A stretch of 64,000 nt of DNA from positions 3,364,199-3,428,198 of the forward strand of contig JABAKD010000026.1 in assembly GCA_012845835.1 (NCBI GenBank). The letters run 5' to 3'. The first letter of the stretch is position 1, and each line of letters opens with the position of its first letter. Source of the stretch: Undaria pinnatifida. Taxonomy: Eukaryota > Sar > Phaeophyceae > Laminariales > Alariaceae. The notes below the pieces were generated by a model. The model searched no databases and was not told the DNA's origin. It worked only from the letters and a program-made list of their open reading frames with translations. Position numbers and translations under genes: made by a program. This document shows positions 1 through 12,200 of the stretch, in pieces.

Positions 1-61
1 ATGTTACTGATATGATGTTTCTCATATTACTGACATCATGTTTCTCATGCTACTGACTTAG

Positions 62-237
62 GACATCGAGGCGTGGATTCCTCCCGTCCCGCCGGGCAAG
101 GTGCTCTTGGACAGTCTCGCGGAGTCCGCTAGGGTGGTTTTCGATGGAGGCGATGTCGAAGGGGGGAGTGCTGGGCAGGACGGGAATACACGGTGGAGCT
201 CGGCTGCTGCGCACGCCGCGGATGTCATGTCCAGAGG
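62..237 (+). CDS. USO1: USO1 exon 1 of window: armadillo-head segment
   Basis: Opens after a TTAG acceptor at 58-61 and closes before GTGAGG at 238, leaving two bases (GG) that combine with the C opening exon 2 to make Gly. It encodes 58 residues beginning DIEAWIPPVPPG and ending RWSSAAAHAADVMSR. The last part corresponds to the p115 head helix that in animals reads like NWCAAVALAHAL. The exon is phase-0 at its start, so a coding exon must precede it outside the window. Confidence 0.75.
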
Positions 238-3200
238 GTGAGGTCAAGAATGAGGTTGACATGTACATACCTGGTATATGTATATATATATATATATTAT
301 TTGCTCATCCCTTCTAGTATATTTGCATATTTTCTTTCTCGTTATCCCTCCCTAGACGTAACTCGGATCCGGGGCCACTAAGCAGCCTCTTCTCCCCCCT
401 CCCCGCTATAAACGAGGCATACTGGTACATATTTATTGTGATCGGCGCAACAGTCTTACGTAGTATACCATGGCGTTGGTGTTGTGTTCACGTTTTTGTT
501 TCTTTTTGCGCTCACATGAGAGCTGACTTCAGTTATCCGGCGATTAGCGTTGCGCATAGCAAAGTGCTCAAGTGTTTTGATAGGAGGCGGTCGCAGCAAG
601 GAAGAGGGCAGGAGGCTTGACGCGGCTTCGTGCTCTATCCGGACATTATATCTCCGAAAGTATCCAAAGTCGTCGGAGAGTTAAGTGTGCTCACGATTTG
701 ATTGTCTGGACTTCTTCATCGGCCACAGCGCCCACATTTAGGTGCCCCCTTCCCCAACCCCCTTGGCCGACACGCCCACATTTTTATACCCCCCCTCTAC
801 ACAACGCATAGTAGGGATGCGAGGGTCTATGTTCATACGACTACGGCCATGCACAAACTGAGTATACCCCCCCCTACACAACCACATGCGTTGAGAAGGA
901 GATGAGAGATGAGGACGTTAGACGTATGTGACATGGAAGGGTCTGGTAGACTAGAGAGTAACGAGAAAGCGATCGCTATCCTAGGAGATAGATGGTGGCC
1001 GCAGACGGCGGTATAGGACGGGGATAAGATAAGCAAACAGCTTCTATGTAGTGTAAGAAGAAACGCAACGAGCGCCCAAATGTTGGAGGTGTCTCTATCA
1101 GGAGTAGGAACGGCGCCCGTCTCGAAAGGGATGCGTGGTCAATGGTATGGTCAAATCACTAAGGCAAGCAACAAATGAGTACGTCCACCCTTAACGTGCC
1201 CCCCCTTAACATGCCCCCCTAGACAACCTGGAAGTGGCCACACCAGAAAACAAATAAATTCGTTCGAAGCTGTTATCCGTATGCAAGAAAGTACGCGCAA
1301 GGTGCGGAAGCCCGCTCCGCAAGTTAGTAGTAGGATGCAGCTCACGCTTCAGGCGACTCGCAGAACACCTCGCGGCGCTTCGCGCTTGTTGCGCGCGATG
1401 TCTGCCTGTTCGGTGGAAACCGGACGTGCTCCGTCCCGGTGTTGTAGAGATGCGAGGGTCATACCACTGTGGTCTTGAGGCTACGGCTATGCATGAAATG
1501 AGTATACTTCGCCGTCCCCCTACACACACCCCGGTATTTTTCCTGTTCTTCTGTGCCGCTCATCCAGCTGCAAGGTCATGGCCATGCTGCTCACCCACGG
1601 GGGAGGACTTGCCAAAGAGATCGCCCTCAGGGTTCCCCTGTCTGCGGGACCCGATGCCCACCCGACCACCCTCCTCCACGTCCTGCTAAGGTGGCTCGAG
1701 CTTGCCGTGTCCCGCCCCCGCACGGGAGACTCCGACGACGCTCTCGCTTCTAACGGCGAGGGGGGCAGTAGCCCCGGTATACCCGGCAGCAACGGGATTG
1801 TCGCTGAGGGGGGGGAGGGGTCAGCGGAGGCCTTGGATGAGGGGGAAGGGGGGAGGAGCCCATCCCCGTTTAGCCCTGCTGGGGGGGGGGCGGGGGACGG
1901 GGGGACGCAAGCGGCGGCTGATATGAGTATTTCTCTCATGCGGTTGTTGTGCGGGTGGTTGTATGGGTGTCCGGCGGCAGTGCGAGAGCTGCTCGATAAC
2001 CCGTCTAACCTTTTTGTGGTTGACGTCGCGGCGGGGCGGTGTTCGCTCTTGGAGGAAGGTTCGCCTGGGGCTGGGGCTAGAAAGGCGACGGCTTCGGCGC
2101 GCACGGGAGGAGGGGGGGCTAGTCCAGGTGGAGGGGGGTGGCGGGGGAAAGGAGGGGAGGCGGGAGCGGAGGGAAGGGGCGCGACCGCGGCCCAGCTTGT
2201 CGCAGTAAAGGGTTTGGCGTGCTTGACGGTCGGGCTGTTGTTGGAGTACGTGCAAGTGGGGGCATCGCCGCCGGCGTCTGGCGGCAGTGGCGGCGGTGGA
2301 GAGTGGACGAGGGACTTGGTCATGAAGATTATACAGAACAGGGTTGGTGAGTTTTTCTGCGGAGGGGTAGGGTTGGGCAGGGGGGAGGAGGTAGTCATCG
2401 TATCATGCCGATTCTTCACCGTTGAGAGATACGATCTCTGTGGTCACAAGCTTCGAGACAGAGATGTACATCGCAAATACAGTAAGGAGGTTTCGCCGTG
2501 CAATGACAAACGTATTGATTGCGAAAGGCGGAGCATACGTAACCGACCAAATCGGGAAAATTGCAGGTGACTAAAGAAATAACCAATGGAAATAATAAAA
2601 AACCGACTGACAAGAAGGACCACACCAAATACTGGTTGTAGTCGCCAGGTCTTCGCTTCGTGTCGACGCCGCCCCTCCCGTGTTTTTCATTGGGACATTG
2701 AACGTCTGTTTTTTTTCGTTTTTGTTTCTGTTTTCGAGGGTGTGTCTAATGTAGCTGCTGCCTCCGCGGATTTGTACGCAAGCCAACAATCCAGAAGAAA
2801 TTGCAGTACAAAAAAGAGAATGAAAAACTACAAATAGAAAACAAGGGCGGTGCCAATGCAGCAGCTGCGCTATTGCCGTAAAATTGTGCAGGAATTACTC
2901 CGTTTATGGCGTCCATCGAGGCGGCTAAGCGAGCGTTCGCCGAAGAAGAAGCAGCGCAACGGCGACGACATCGCACTGCGCGGGAGAGGAAAGGCTTAGA
3001 TGGAGGAGCGCAAGTGCTGGGAGCCGGTGGAGGTGAGGGCAGCACGCACGCTACGGTATATGGGCGTGCACGCCAATCTTATATTAGGCTCCCTGTCTTG
3101 AGGATCTGTCTGTTCCCTTGGCCTGTTCCAAAAATGGTAGGAGATCTGGAAAGTAAAAAAAAAAAGCGACCGCAGTCCCCAATAACGTCGGTGATATTAA

Positions 3201-6200
3201 CATTACCCCCATCCCCGTCCCCACCCCTGCCTACCGTACCGCCAACGCCGTTTACAGCCCTTCGGCTAGACCCTGCCTTCGCCCCTGTGCTGCTCCAGAT
3301 TTCAGAAGAGGTGAGGCGGCGCATCATCACTATCTTCACGCACGGCGGCGGTGGCGGCGGTGATGAGGGCCTGGTTGGAGCAACAATGGCAGAGGGGGAG
3401 GGAGTGGAAGCATCTGCTGGGTCTCCTAAAGGTGCAGGCTTGCGTCCTCGTTTGTTTGCTTGCCTTAACCATTTTGCCGTTGCCCACGCACCCCTTTCGA
3501 GACGAGTCGGTCGCTTTTTCATCTACGAGGCAGGCCCATGACGTCCGGGGAAGACGTGGCGTACTGATTTGTCGCCTGCCTTAGTCATTTGACCCCTGGC
3601 GACGCACCCCTTTCGAGAATGATCACACTTCTAGAGTCACCCCCAACAGCTACAGTAGACGGGGGAGGACTCATTTTTTGTTTGCCGAAGGCATTTGGCC
3701 ATTAACCACGCATGTCTTTCGAGACGGGGGTGCACCGCTCTGGAGACACCTCCAACGGCTTCGGTACGGGGAGGCGTACTCATTATTAATAGTTGCTTGC
3801 CGTAGTCTTTTTTGACCATTGACCACGCGTCCCTTTCGATACGGAACACCGTTTCTTCTTCTCTCAAGATACACCTCAGACATTTTGGGCGCTTATTACA
3901 TCACTACCTACTCCTACTTCAAACGCCTCCAACATTTTAGCGCTCCAAATGGAGACACTTCCAGCATTCGGTTGGTCATTGCGTTTTTTTTCGTAGACAA
4001 ATTATCATATGGGTCCTTTTCTTATCCCCTTGGTATAGGTGCGGGCGGGAATGGGTCCGTGGCTGCGGCTTCGAGAGGGGCGGCGCTGGCTGCCGTGGTG
4101 GAGGCGCAAGAGGGGGAGATCGTTGGGCTTAGGGAAGAGCTGGCGCTGGCTTTGAGTAGGTTGCCGCGGGGGGTGGGGAGAGATGGGGGGGTTTCGGCAC
4201 TGGAGGAGGCCTTGAGGAACCAGGTATGGGCTGGGGGTAATTTTTTTTTTTCCTGTTTATCCCTCTTGTGATTTGGTTCCAGTATAGATGTGGCTTGATT
4301 ATTATAGACGTGACGGAGGTTGTTAAGGTGTTTCTCGGTAACGGTATATCGCAGCGGGAAAGGGTGTCGAAAATCAAGGGCTGCCGCAGTCTCGGCCATC
4401 CACACGAAGAGCCCGGGCTGCTGGCGGAGGGGATGATTACGACCTACAGTGTCAGGAAGTGTACGGACGACACTCGCGGCGCAGCACGGTGGTACTCATA
4501 AGGCTGCACGGTCTTACTATTAATAGAGTCGCTTGATAAAACCGCGGTCGTCGTTTTTTGGTCGCCACAAGATGCAACCCATGCAAGATGTATCCCATGC
4601 AAGATGTGTCCCATGGGTCCCAGAGCGGAGAATGCTGCAAGAATTACCAAACATAAAAGTCCAAGGATGAGATTGTCTCTAACACCGTGGGTGCAGTTAG
4701 TTCTCAAGAGGATAAAGAGGCGGTTCGATCGGAAGAAAAAAAAAGAAACAAGTATATATACTTCGAAGTATATATATATATGAACAATTTCCCCCGTTTG
4801 CAATCCCAACCCTAAGAACCCTCAAGTATACCCGTGAGGTTATCCTTAACCCTTTTAGAGCCCCCAATCCCCTCACTATACTAAACCCAGGTAATTTTGT
4901 CCCCAAAACGGGTTTCCAGTGGCAAAGGGGTTAAGCATAACCCCAACCCTAGTAAATACCAGGTATGTCTTATACCAGGTATGTCTTGTACCAGGTATGT
5001 CTTATACCAGGTATGTCTTATACCAGGTATGTCTTACACCAGGTATGTCTTATACCAGGTACGTCTTATACCAGGTATGTCTTGTACCAGGTATGTCTTA
5101 CACCAGGTATTTCTTATAGCAGGTATGTCTTATACCAGGTATGTCTTGTACCAGGTATGTCTTATACCAGGTATGTCTTGTACCAGGTATGTCTTATACA
5201 GCAGTACCAGGTATGTCTTATACCAGGTATGTCTTGTACCAGGTATGTCTTACACCAGGTATGTCTTATAGCAGGTATGTCTTATACCAGGTATGTCTTA
5301 TACCATGTATGTCTTATAGCAGGTATGTCTCATACCAGGTATGCCTTACAGTAGATATGTCTTACCGTAATCATGCGAAGGTTGGCACCGGGTTGCGATC
5401 GGTATTTAAATGTTTCTACGTTGTGTTTTTTATCGCAACCCGGTGCTATCTCTCCGATGGGTGCCAACCTTCCGATGGGGGTGCGGAAATACAATTAAAT
5501 CATGCCGTTCTTCGATTTTGGCGCACCCCCGGTGCGATCTCTCCGATGGGTGCGCTGCTGAATCGCAATACACCGCGCCGTACTGGGGCAACGGTGCTGC
5601 GTCCATGCACCCCGGATACAAATTAAACCACTCAAAGCTACCTAAAACGATTTGACCGAAGCTGCGTTGGTAAAGTACGTTTGAGAGGAGTGGCGCACTG
5701 GTTATATATCATCGGAGTATGAAATAATGAGAATATTACCTACCACAGACCCGCTGCGGTGGCCCTCAATTTCTATTCATGCCGGATAGATCGCACCCGG
5801 GTGCGATCTCTCCAATGGGGGTGCGAAAACACGATTAAATGTTTCTACGTTGTTTTTTTTATCGCACCCCGGTGCTATCTCTCCGATGGGTGCCAACCTT
5901 CCGATGGGTGCCAACCTTCGCATGATTACGGTATACCAGGTATGTCTTACACCAGGTTTGTCTTATATGTGTTTTTTGAGGCTCCTAACTTAATAAAGTA
6001 GTCTATATCTTAGATTTTAGATGTTAGGTATTAGATCTTATAAGCGTCAGATGCCTCACACACACCCAAACAATTTGTGTACTTACTAATAGTATTAAAA
6101 TACTAAACTGAAAGTGCAACGCGATGAGCAAATAAAGCCATGGCTTATTAGGTATACCCTACGCATACAGGAAGTGTCATGTTGCGAAACAAGAATGGTA

Positions 6201-9200
6201 GTTGGAAAAAATAAAAAATCACACAATTATTGCCCCTGTGTTTCAGAATAGCTTCTTGCCAAAAAGCGGTATACCTTAACTTCCTCTCAGAATAGGTTCT
6301 TGCCAAAAAGTGGTGTACCTTAATACCTTAATAACTCTATCGTAGCAGGCGTCTCTTCTCCTGCAATAACTAGTATAATGTGTACCTTACTGTTCTGCCG
6401 GTACGCCGTTTCAGCCCTATGATTGTCTCTTGGTTTTATAGAATCGTTTTCATTTTGACACCTGGCAGGTCGGGGAGCTCGAGAAGGCGGCTCTGGAGCG
6501 GTCGCGAGAATCGGACGCGCTTCGAGCACAAGTACTGGAAGCACAGAGCGAAGCGAAGGCGGAGGCGGAAAGGTAAGGATCCAACACCAAGTAGAGTATA
6601 GTGGTTCCTCTTTAGTGCCGCTGGCCCGCCATAGTGCCTGTGAAATCGCTTGGCGCTAACCCTAACCCCAGCATGAGCCAGTACTACGCCAGTGGCAGCG
6701 TGCGGAGTTATAGTGCCGATATGTCTGGCTGGCACGTACCGGCGCTCCCACTGCTGTATGCCTGATGGATACCACTGCTGTATACCTGGTACGTATTATG
6801 TTTCGTGGCAGTGTTAATCATCAGTGCCCGGCAGTTACAAAGTAACAGTAATGTAGTTGGGGTGTGGCGATGTTAATCATCGGTGCCCGACCCCCCGCGT
6901 ACGTTTGACAGTTACTTGTGATATTGTTTGTTCTTGTTGACAATTAGTTGTGATGCTTCGAAGTATATATATTGTCCTACTTTGACAAGTCGGTACCCTT
7001 GCTGGCGTCTGTTTGAACAGCGGCAAAGTTCTGTCGCCGCAGCTGCAAGGGCTATTTAGTCGTCCCGGTAGCCTTCTTGAGCGGCAGCTGTTGGACTCAG
7101 AGCCCTCCGCAGCTATTAATACATGTAAAAGCTATCCATCGCATAATAAGTAGTCGGGGAGTTCACAACTGGAAGGCCAAGCCAGCTGATTGGTAGTGGG
7201 CGACCAATTGTTGGACAGCCCACAACCCTACAATAGGTGTTACGAAATCCGAAACCCTTGGGGGGATGTTTTTGTTTGAGGGAGTAAGAATTGTCGCCGG
7301 AGCTGCAGGGGCTGTCGGTCACGGTAGACTCTCTGAAGCGGCAGCTGTCGGGCTTAAGAGCCCCCCGCGACTAGCTGTAATAGTTTTAATACCTGGCCAA
7401 CTATTTCTACTTACACGGAGTAGGTTTCAGCCTTGTTGTGGTCACACGCCAGATTTTCAAGGGAAACGAGGTTTAGTATGTGAGAGCATGATGATGATCA
7501 TCACCAGTCAATTAACTCGCAGCCCTAGTGTACCCAACCACGAATCAGCCTCAATCTAGTGCGGGACCTCACGTGGCACGGTGGGAAATTCTTGGGGGCG
7601 CATCTTTTTTCACGGGAAAAGTTCTGCTGTCGGAACCGCAAGGGCTGTTGGACTCAAAAGTCCTCCCGCAACACTGGCTAGTACCTAGCCAACTAGCAAG
7701 TAGTCAACAAGTTCACAGCCCTACTTTACCAAATCCTAACGGCTTGGAGGCGTTTTTTTTCAACAGCGCGAAACAGCTTTCGTCGGAGCTACAAGGACTG
7801 TCTATCACGGTAGGCTCTCTGGAGCGACAGCTGTTGGACTCGGAGTCCTCCTGTGACGGCCTCAGAAGACAGCTGGACGCGGGAGGGGACCATTCAGATC
7901 GGGAAAGGGAGCTATCCAGACAGGTATATAGTACCAGGTACTTTATATCATATTGGCATAGGGGGTCGACATGAGGTGAAGGGGGGGGTACTCATTTCAT
8001 GCATTGCCGCAATCCTATGACCCAGCACCCTCGGATCCGAATAATGCCGGGACGGAGCACGTCGGGTTTTCACCGACCAGGCAGACACCGCGTGCACTAC
8101 GTGGGAAGCGCCGTGAGGTGTACGGCGAGTCACGTAAACGGTGACCTGTTCCCTGCTAACAACCGCTGGTGAGGCGGGCTGCCGTGGGGGGAGGGGTTGG
8201 TGGTGAACGAGTCGATTCGCATCGTTTGTTCTCCACGTCAGGAAGATCCAGAAAAAGCAGAGAGCGAAGTGCAGACCCTAATAGTAGCGCTGTCGGCGCA
8301 GACCTCCTGTGAAGTGCAGGATACACCCGAAACTCCAGACTGACACTGTTGTCTATTCGCGACTCACGTGTTGTAACGTTTCGTGCCGCTTCGCTGCCAG
8401 TTGGAGGAAGCGCGCTCGCGGGCTTTCGAGGCGGAAGAAGCTTTGGAACGTTTGCGGCAACAGTCCTTGGTGAGCCGTCGAGGCACCGCACCGCCATGCT
8501 AACTAAGCACCTCGCACCGTTACCACCGTTAGATTGGCGAGAACCCTTGCCCTGTGCGATACAACGGACGCGCGAAGGCCAAGCACGCGTTGCTATAGGA
8601 GGGCATACAATAGTACTTCGTCCAAGGTGTAGAAGCAAAATTTGGAGACGATACAGTCGTTGTTCTGGGCAAGAGTTGGCGGTGTGTTCGATCACCAAGG
8701 GGAACTTGTGGGGCTGGCTGTAATTTTTGAAAACGTAGATTTGGCCCCGTTTAGGGTTGCGGTTGCGTTGGTAGCGATGTATGCGTTGTATGCGCTGTAT
8801 AAGTTCCTTTATGAGGGATCTCCCCGCCGATCCTAGAATACTTAACTCAGTGCGGGAAGTACTTTGACACGGCAATTACCACAATTACCAATTACATACC
8901 GTATTTCATGGTATTGTTACAAGAGCTGTGTGTTCGACCGACCACCACAAATACCAATTATGTTACATATTTTGTAGTAGTGCTACAAGTTCTGTGAGTT
9001 CGACATAGAGTGGTCGATACTCAGCTTTGCAAGCTAAGTGATGGTACGTCGGTCGCGTGTGTTCTACTTTCGTCGTGAATCTATTTTACCGGTACAAACA
9101 TATTTACGCCAGCTACGACATGCATCTTTGGGAAAACCGCGGTGACACCTAAACTTTGGGGGAAACCGCGGCCAAAATATGAGCACGAATTGTTGGTTGC

Positions 9201-12200
9201 TGCTCGCTTAACAGGCCGACGCTTCGGCGAGCGATGCCGCGCAAGACGCTAGCTACGAAGCGGAAGCGAAGTGGGAGGAGAAGGTCCACCAGCTGCAGGT
9301 GATACAGAACGCGACAACGCTCAGCCCCTTTAGAACGGCACGCTTTTTGGGGGAGAATCCTTGGAAGCGGTGGTGGAATATTTTTTGCAGGTAGTAGATA
9401 TAAGTTGTAATGGCGAGCCCTGCGCTCAAATTATCATGACCCCAAGAAGACTATGTCGCCGCATTTCCTTTGCCGCCCCTCCACACCCAATGCTTCGCGC
9501 TTGCCCGCCCACCCCCCCGCACCCACTCATCCACCCACCCACCCACCGACCACCTGCTAAAAAAAACGTTGCTGCCATGTTTGGCAGGCTGATCTGCAAG
9601 CCGCAAAGGAGCAGACCGACGGCGATACTACTGCTGCTGCTGCTGCTGCCCCCGCGGGGGATGCCGGACCTGCAGAGGCTAACGCTGCTACGCTAGAGCT
9701 AGAGGCAAAGCTAGAGAAGACCTTGGAGGAGTTGGACATTGATCGGAAAGCGTTGCAAGAGGCGGAATCGAGAGCGGGGCAGCTCGAGCGGTCGCTGGCG
9801 GATGTGGTGAGGCTCGGGGCGGGTATACTCTCGTCCTTTCGGCGGCGTTACGTGTGCCACGGTTTCCCGTGTGCCGCGGTCTACCGTTTTTAACGGTTTC
9901 CCGCATTCCACGGTTTCCCGTGTGAAGCGGTGTCCCGTCCGCCGCTTTTCCCCGTGTGCCGTGGTGTCCCGTGTGTAACGGTATCCTATGTCCCGCGTCG
10001 ATTTTTCAATGCCGTGTGTATCAGACGGCCGAAGTCGATGTCTTGAAGCGCGAGGCGGAGTTGCTGCAGAAGGCTGCCGAGGCGGCGCAGCTGGCTCGAC
10101 GAGAAGAGCTAGAAGAGGCCACGGCAGTGGTAGCGCGGCTTAAGGAGGATGCAGAGAGGACCGCGGTGGAGGCGGAAGCGACTCGACAGCAGCTCAGCAA
10201 TGCGGTGAGCAACCGCTTCCTGCCAGCCGGCGTCCACACCGCTGTGATATAACTTGAATTAGTCATTGTGTTCCTCTTTGTACATGCTCTCCTCGGGTTT
10301 CTGGTGCAAGTCTGCAGCAGCAGCAACAGGACGCTTCGCGAGAAAGCAAGCATCGGTCGTAATTTGTATCGACATGTTATGTTGTCTGCAAGGACATGTA
10401 CGTAATCGCGATTGGATTCCTGGCTGTGCTGCGGTATGTTACATATTTCTGTTATGTAGGTGCAAAGCTTAGCGGAGGCATCTTCTGGCGGGGACCAGCA
10501 GATTGAAGCTCTCCAAAAGGAACTGTCGGCTGTAAGAGAGGTGAGTCTTGCCCAGGTCTATATTTTTTTTGCAGCACGAATGCGCAACAGGGCTGTGCGT
10601 TGTGGGTACTTGACAAGCAGTTACTACCTGTAGTTTTTCCGGTATTTTTAAGGAGGGCTTCGCTGCAGCGGGCTGACGGCCGCCTGCGGCTCCGCGCAAG
10701 CCCGCAACGGTCGAGGATGTCATTATAGGAAAACAGAGGCCGTAAATGCGACTTTACGTACTGGCAAGGGATGCAAGAAATTGCCGTGGTTGAGTGAAAG
10801 GTTGAACGCCGAACATACCACTAACCCTAAACCCTTACCCCAACCTGGACTTTTCGAAGGATTCTCAGTTTCTTGGCTGGCCCAAGCTGTAGTTAGTACC
10901 CGTACTGTAGTTATTTCCCGCAGTTATTACCACTAGCTGGGTGGAGAAGCATGTCAACCAAGTAACTACGAGGGCTGGGAGTTGGTTGGAATTGGCGGTT
11001 CTGCGAGGTAGTTATTAGCTTTGGATGGCGAAGTGTGCCAAGCAAACCCAACCAACCGACTTGGTAGTTTTCGACATAAAACACACAGCGAGCCAAAAGC
11101 GTGTCAGTTAGGTAAAAAAATGCAGAATTCCGCTCTTCACTGCAAGAGACGAATTGTAATACACTGTAATACCTAGCCAACTAATAGTTGACAAGTTACT
11201 GTTAGTAGAGTCAGCCAACCCACAGCACCAAAAAACGCTTAACAATACCTAGCCAACTAATGGCTATTCGGCAACGTAATACTCAGCCAATCACAGCCCA
11301 AACGAGCACCCAAAGCAAACAAACCGAGGCTGGAGCAGGAGGTGTCGGAATGGCGATGAAACATCTGCAAGTATGTCTATAATACCTAGCCTTCTAGTCT
11401 AGTAAGCAGTCGAGAACCTACTATCGGTATCGTCAGCCACGTCAATAGCCGCGACAAACACCCAGCAATACCTAGCCAACTAATAAGTAATTTGGCAACT
11501 TAATAGTGAGGCAAGATGTGTGCTACGATAGGGTGTAGCACATTTTGACGAAAATATTATTATAGTGATAAACCTATTAATAGGCCACGAGATTGTTCAT
11601 GGAATTGTCCATGGGATTGTTCCTGGGATTGTTCCTGGGGTTAAGCATACGGATTTTATCCAAAGTAGAGTCAGCGTCAGCGTGAGGTATAGAGCTCCCC
11701 AAACTTGTAGCCCCAGAAACAACCAGGTGCACCTCTAACGCAGCCAACGTCTCATCTCGCAGCCTTCAGCGGTACCGTCAGCGGTTGGGGCGGGACGTGT
11801 TGGAATAACGACCTACTTGCTGCTGTAATACATTACCCGGTACCACGTAATGGTTGGTCGGCAACTTAATAGTCAGCCAACTGCAAGCCCTAACAAACAC
11901 CCAACAGTAGCTAGATTAACTAATTATTTGTTGGCAGCTTACTAGTCAGCCACCTGCAAGCCCTAAAAATCACCCAGCAATAGCTAGCCAACTAATTATT
12001 AGTCGGCAACTTAATAGTTAGCCACCTGCAAGCCCCAACAGACCCCGAACAATAACTAGCCAACTAATTACTAGTTGGCAGCTTTATAGTCGGAGACTTA
12101 ATAGTCAGCCACCTGCAAGCCCTAGCAAGCACCGAATAATACCTAGCCAACTAATTACTAGTCGGAAGCTTAATAGTCAGACAGTTGTGAGCTCTAACAA

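Noticed and set aside
1520-2419. 299-codon minus-strand frame
   Set aside because: Antisense shadow of USO1 exon 2.
3300-3450. Possible extra USO1 exon with Gly-rich frame
   Set aside because: Exons 3 and 4 already join in phase and this stretch lacks heptads or head motifs.
8642-8836. Plus-strand frame with a hydrophobic stretch resembling a membrane segment
   Set aside because: Sits in a USO1 intron, no conserved features, short and unspliced.
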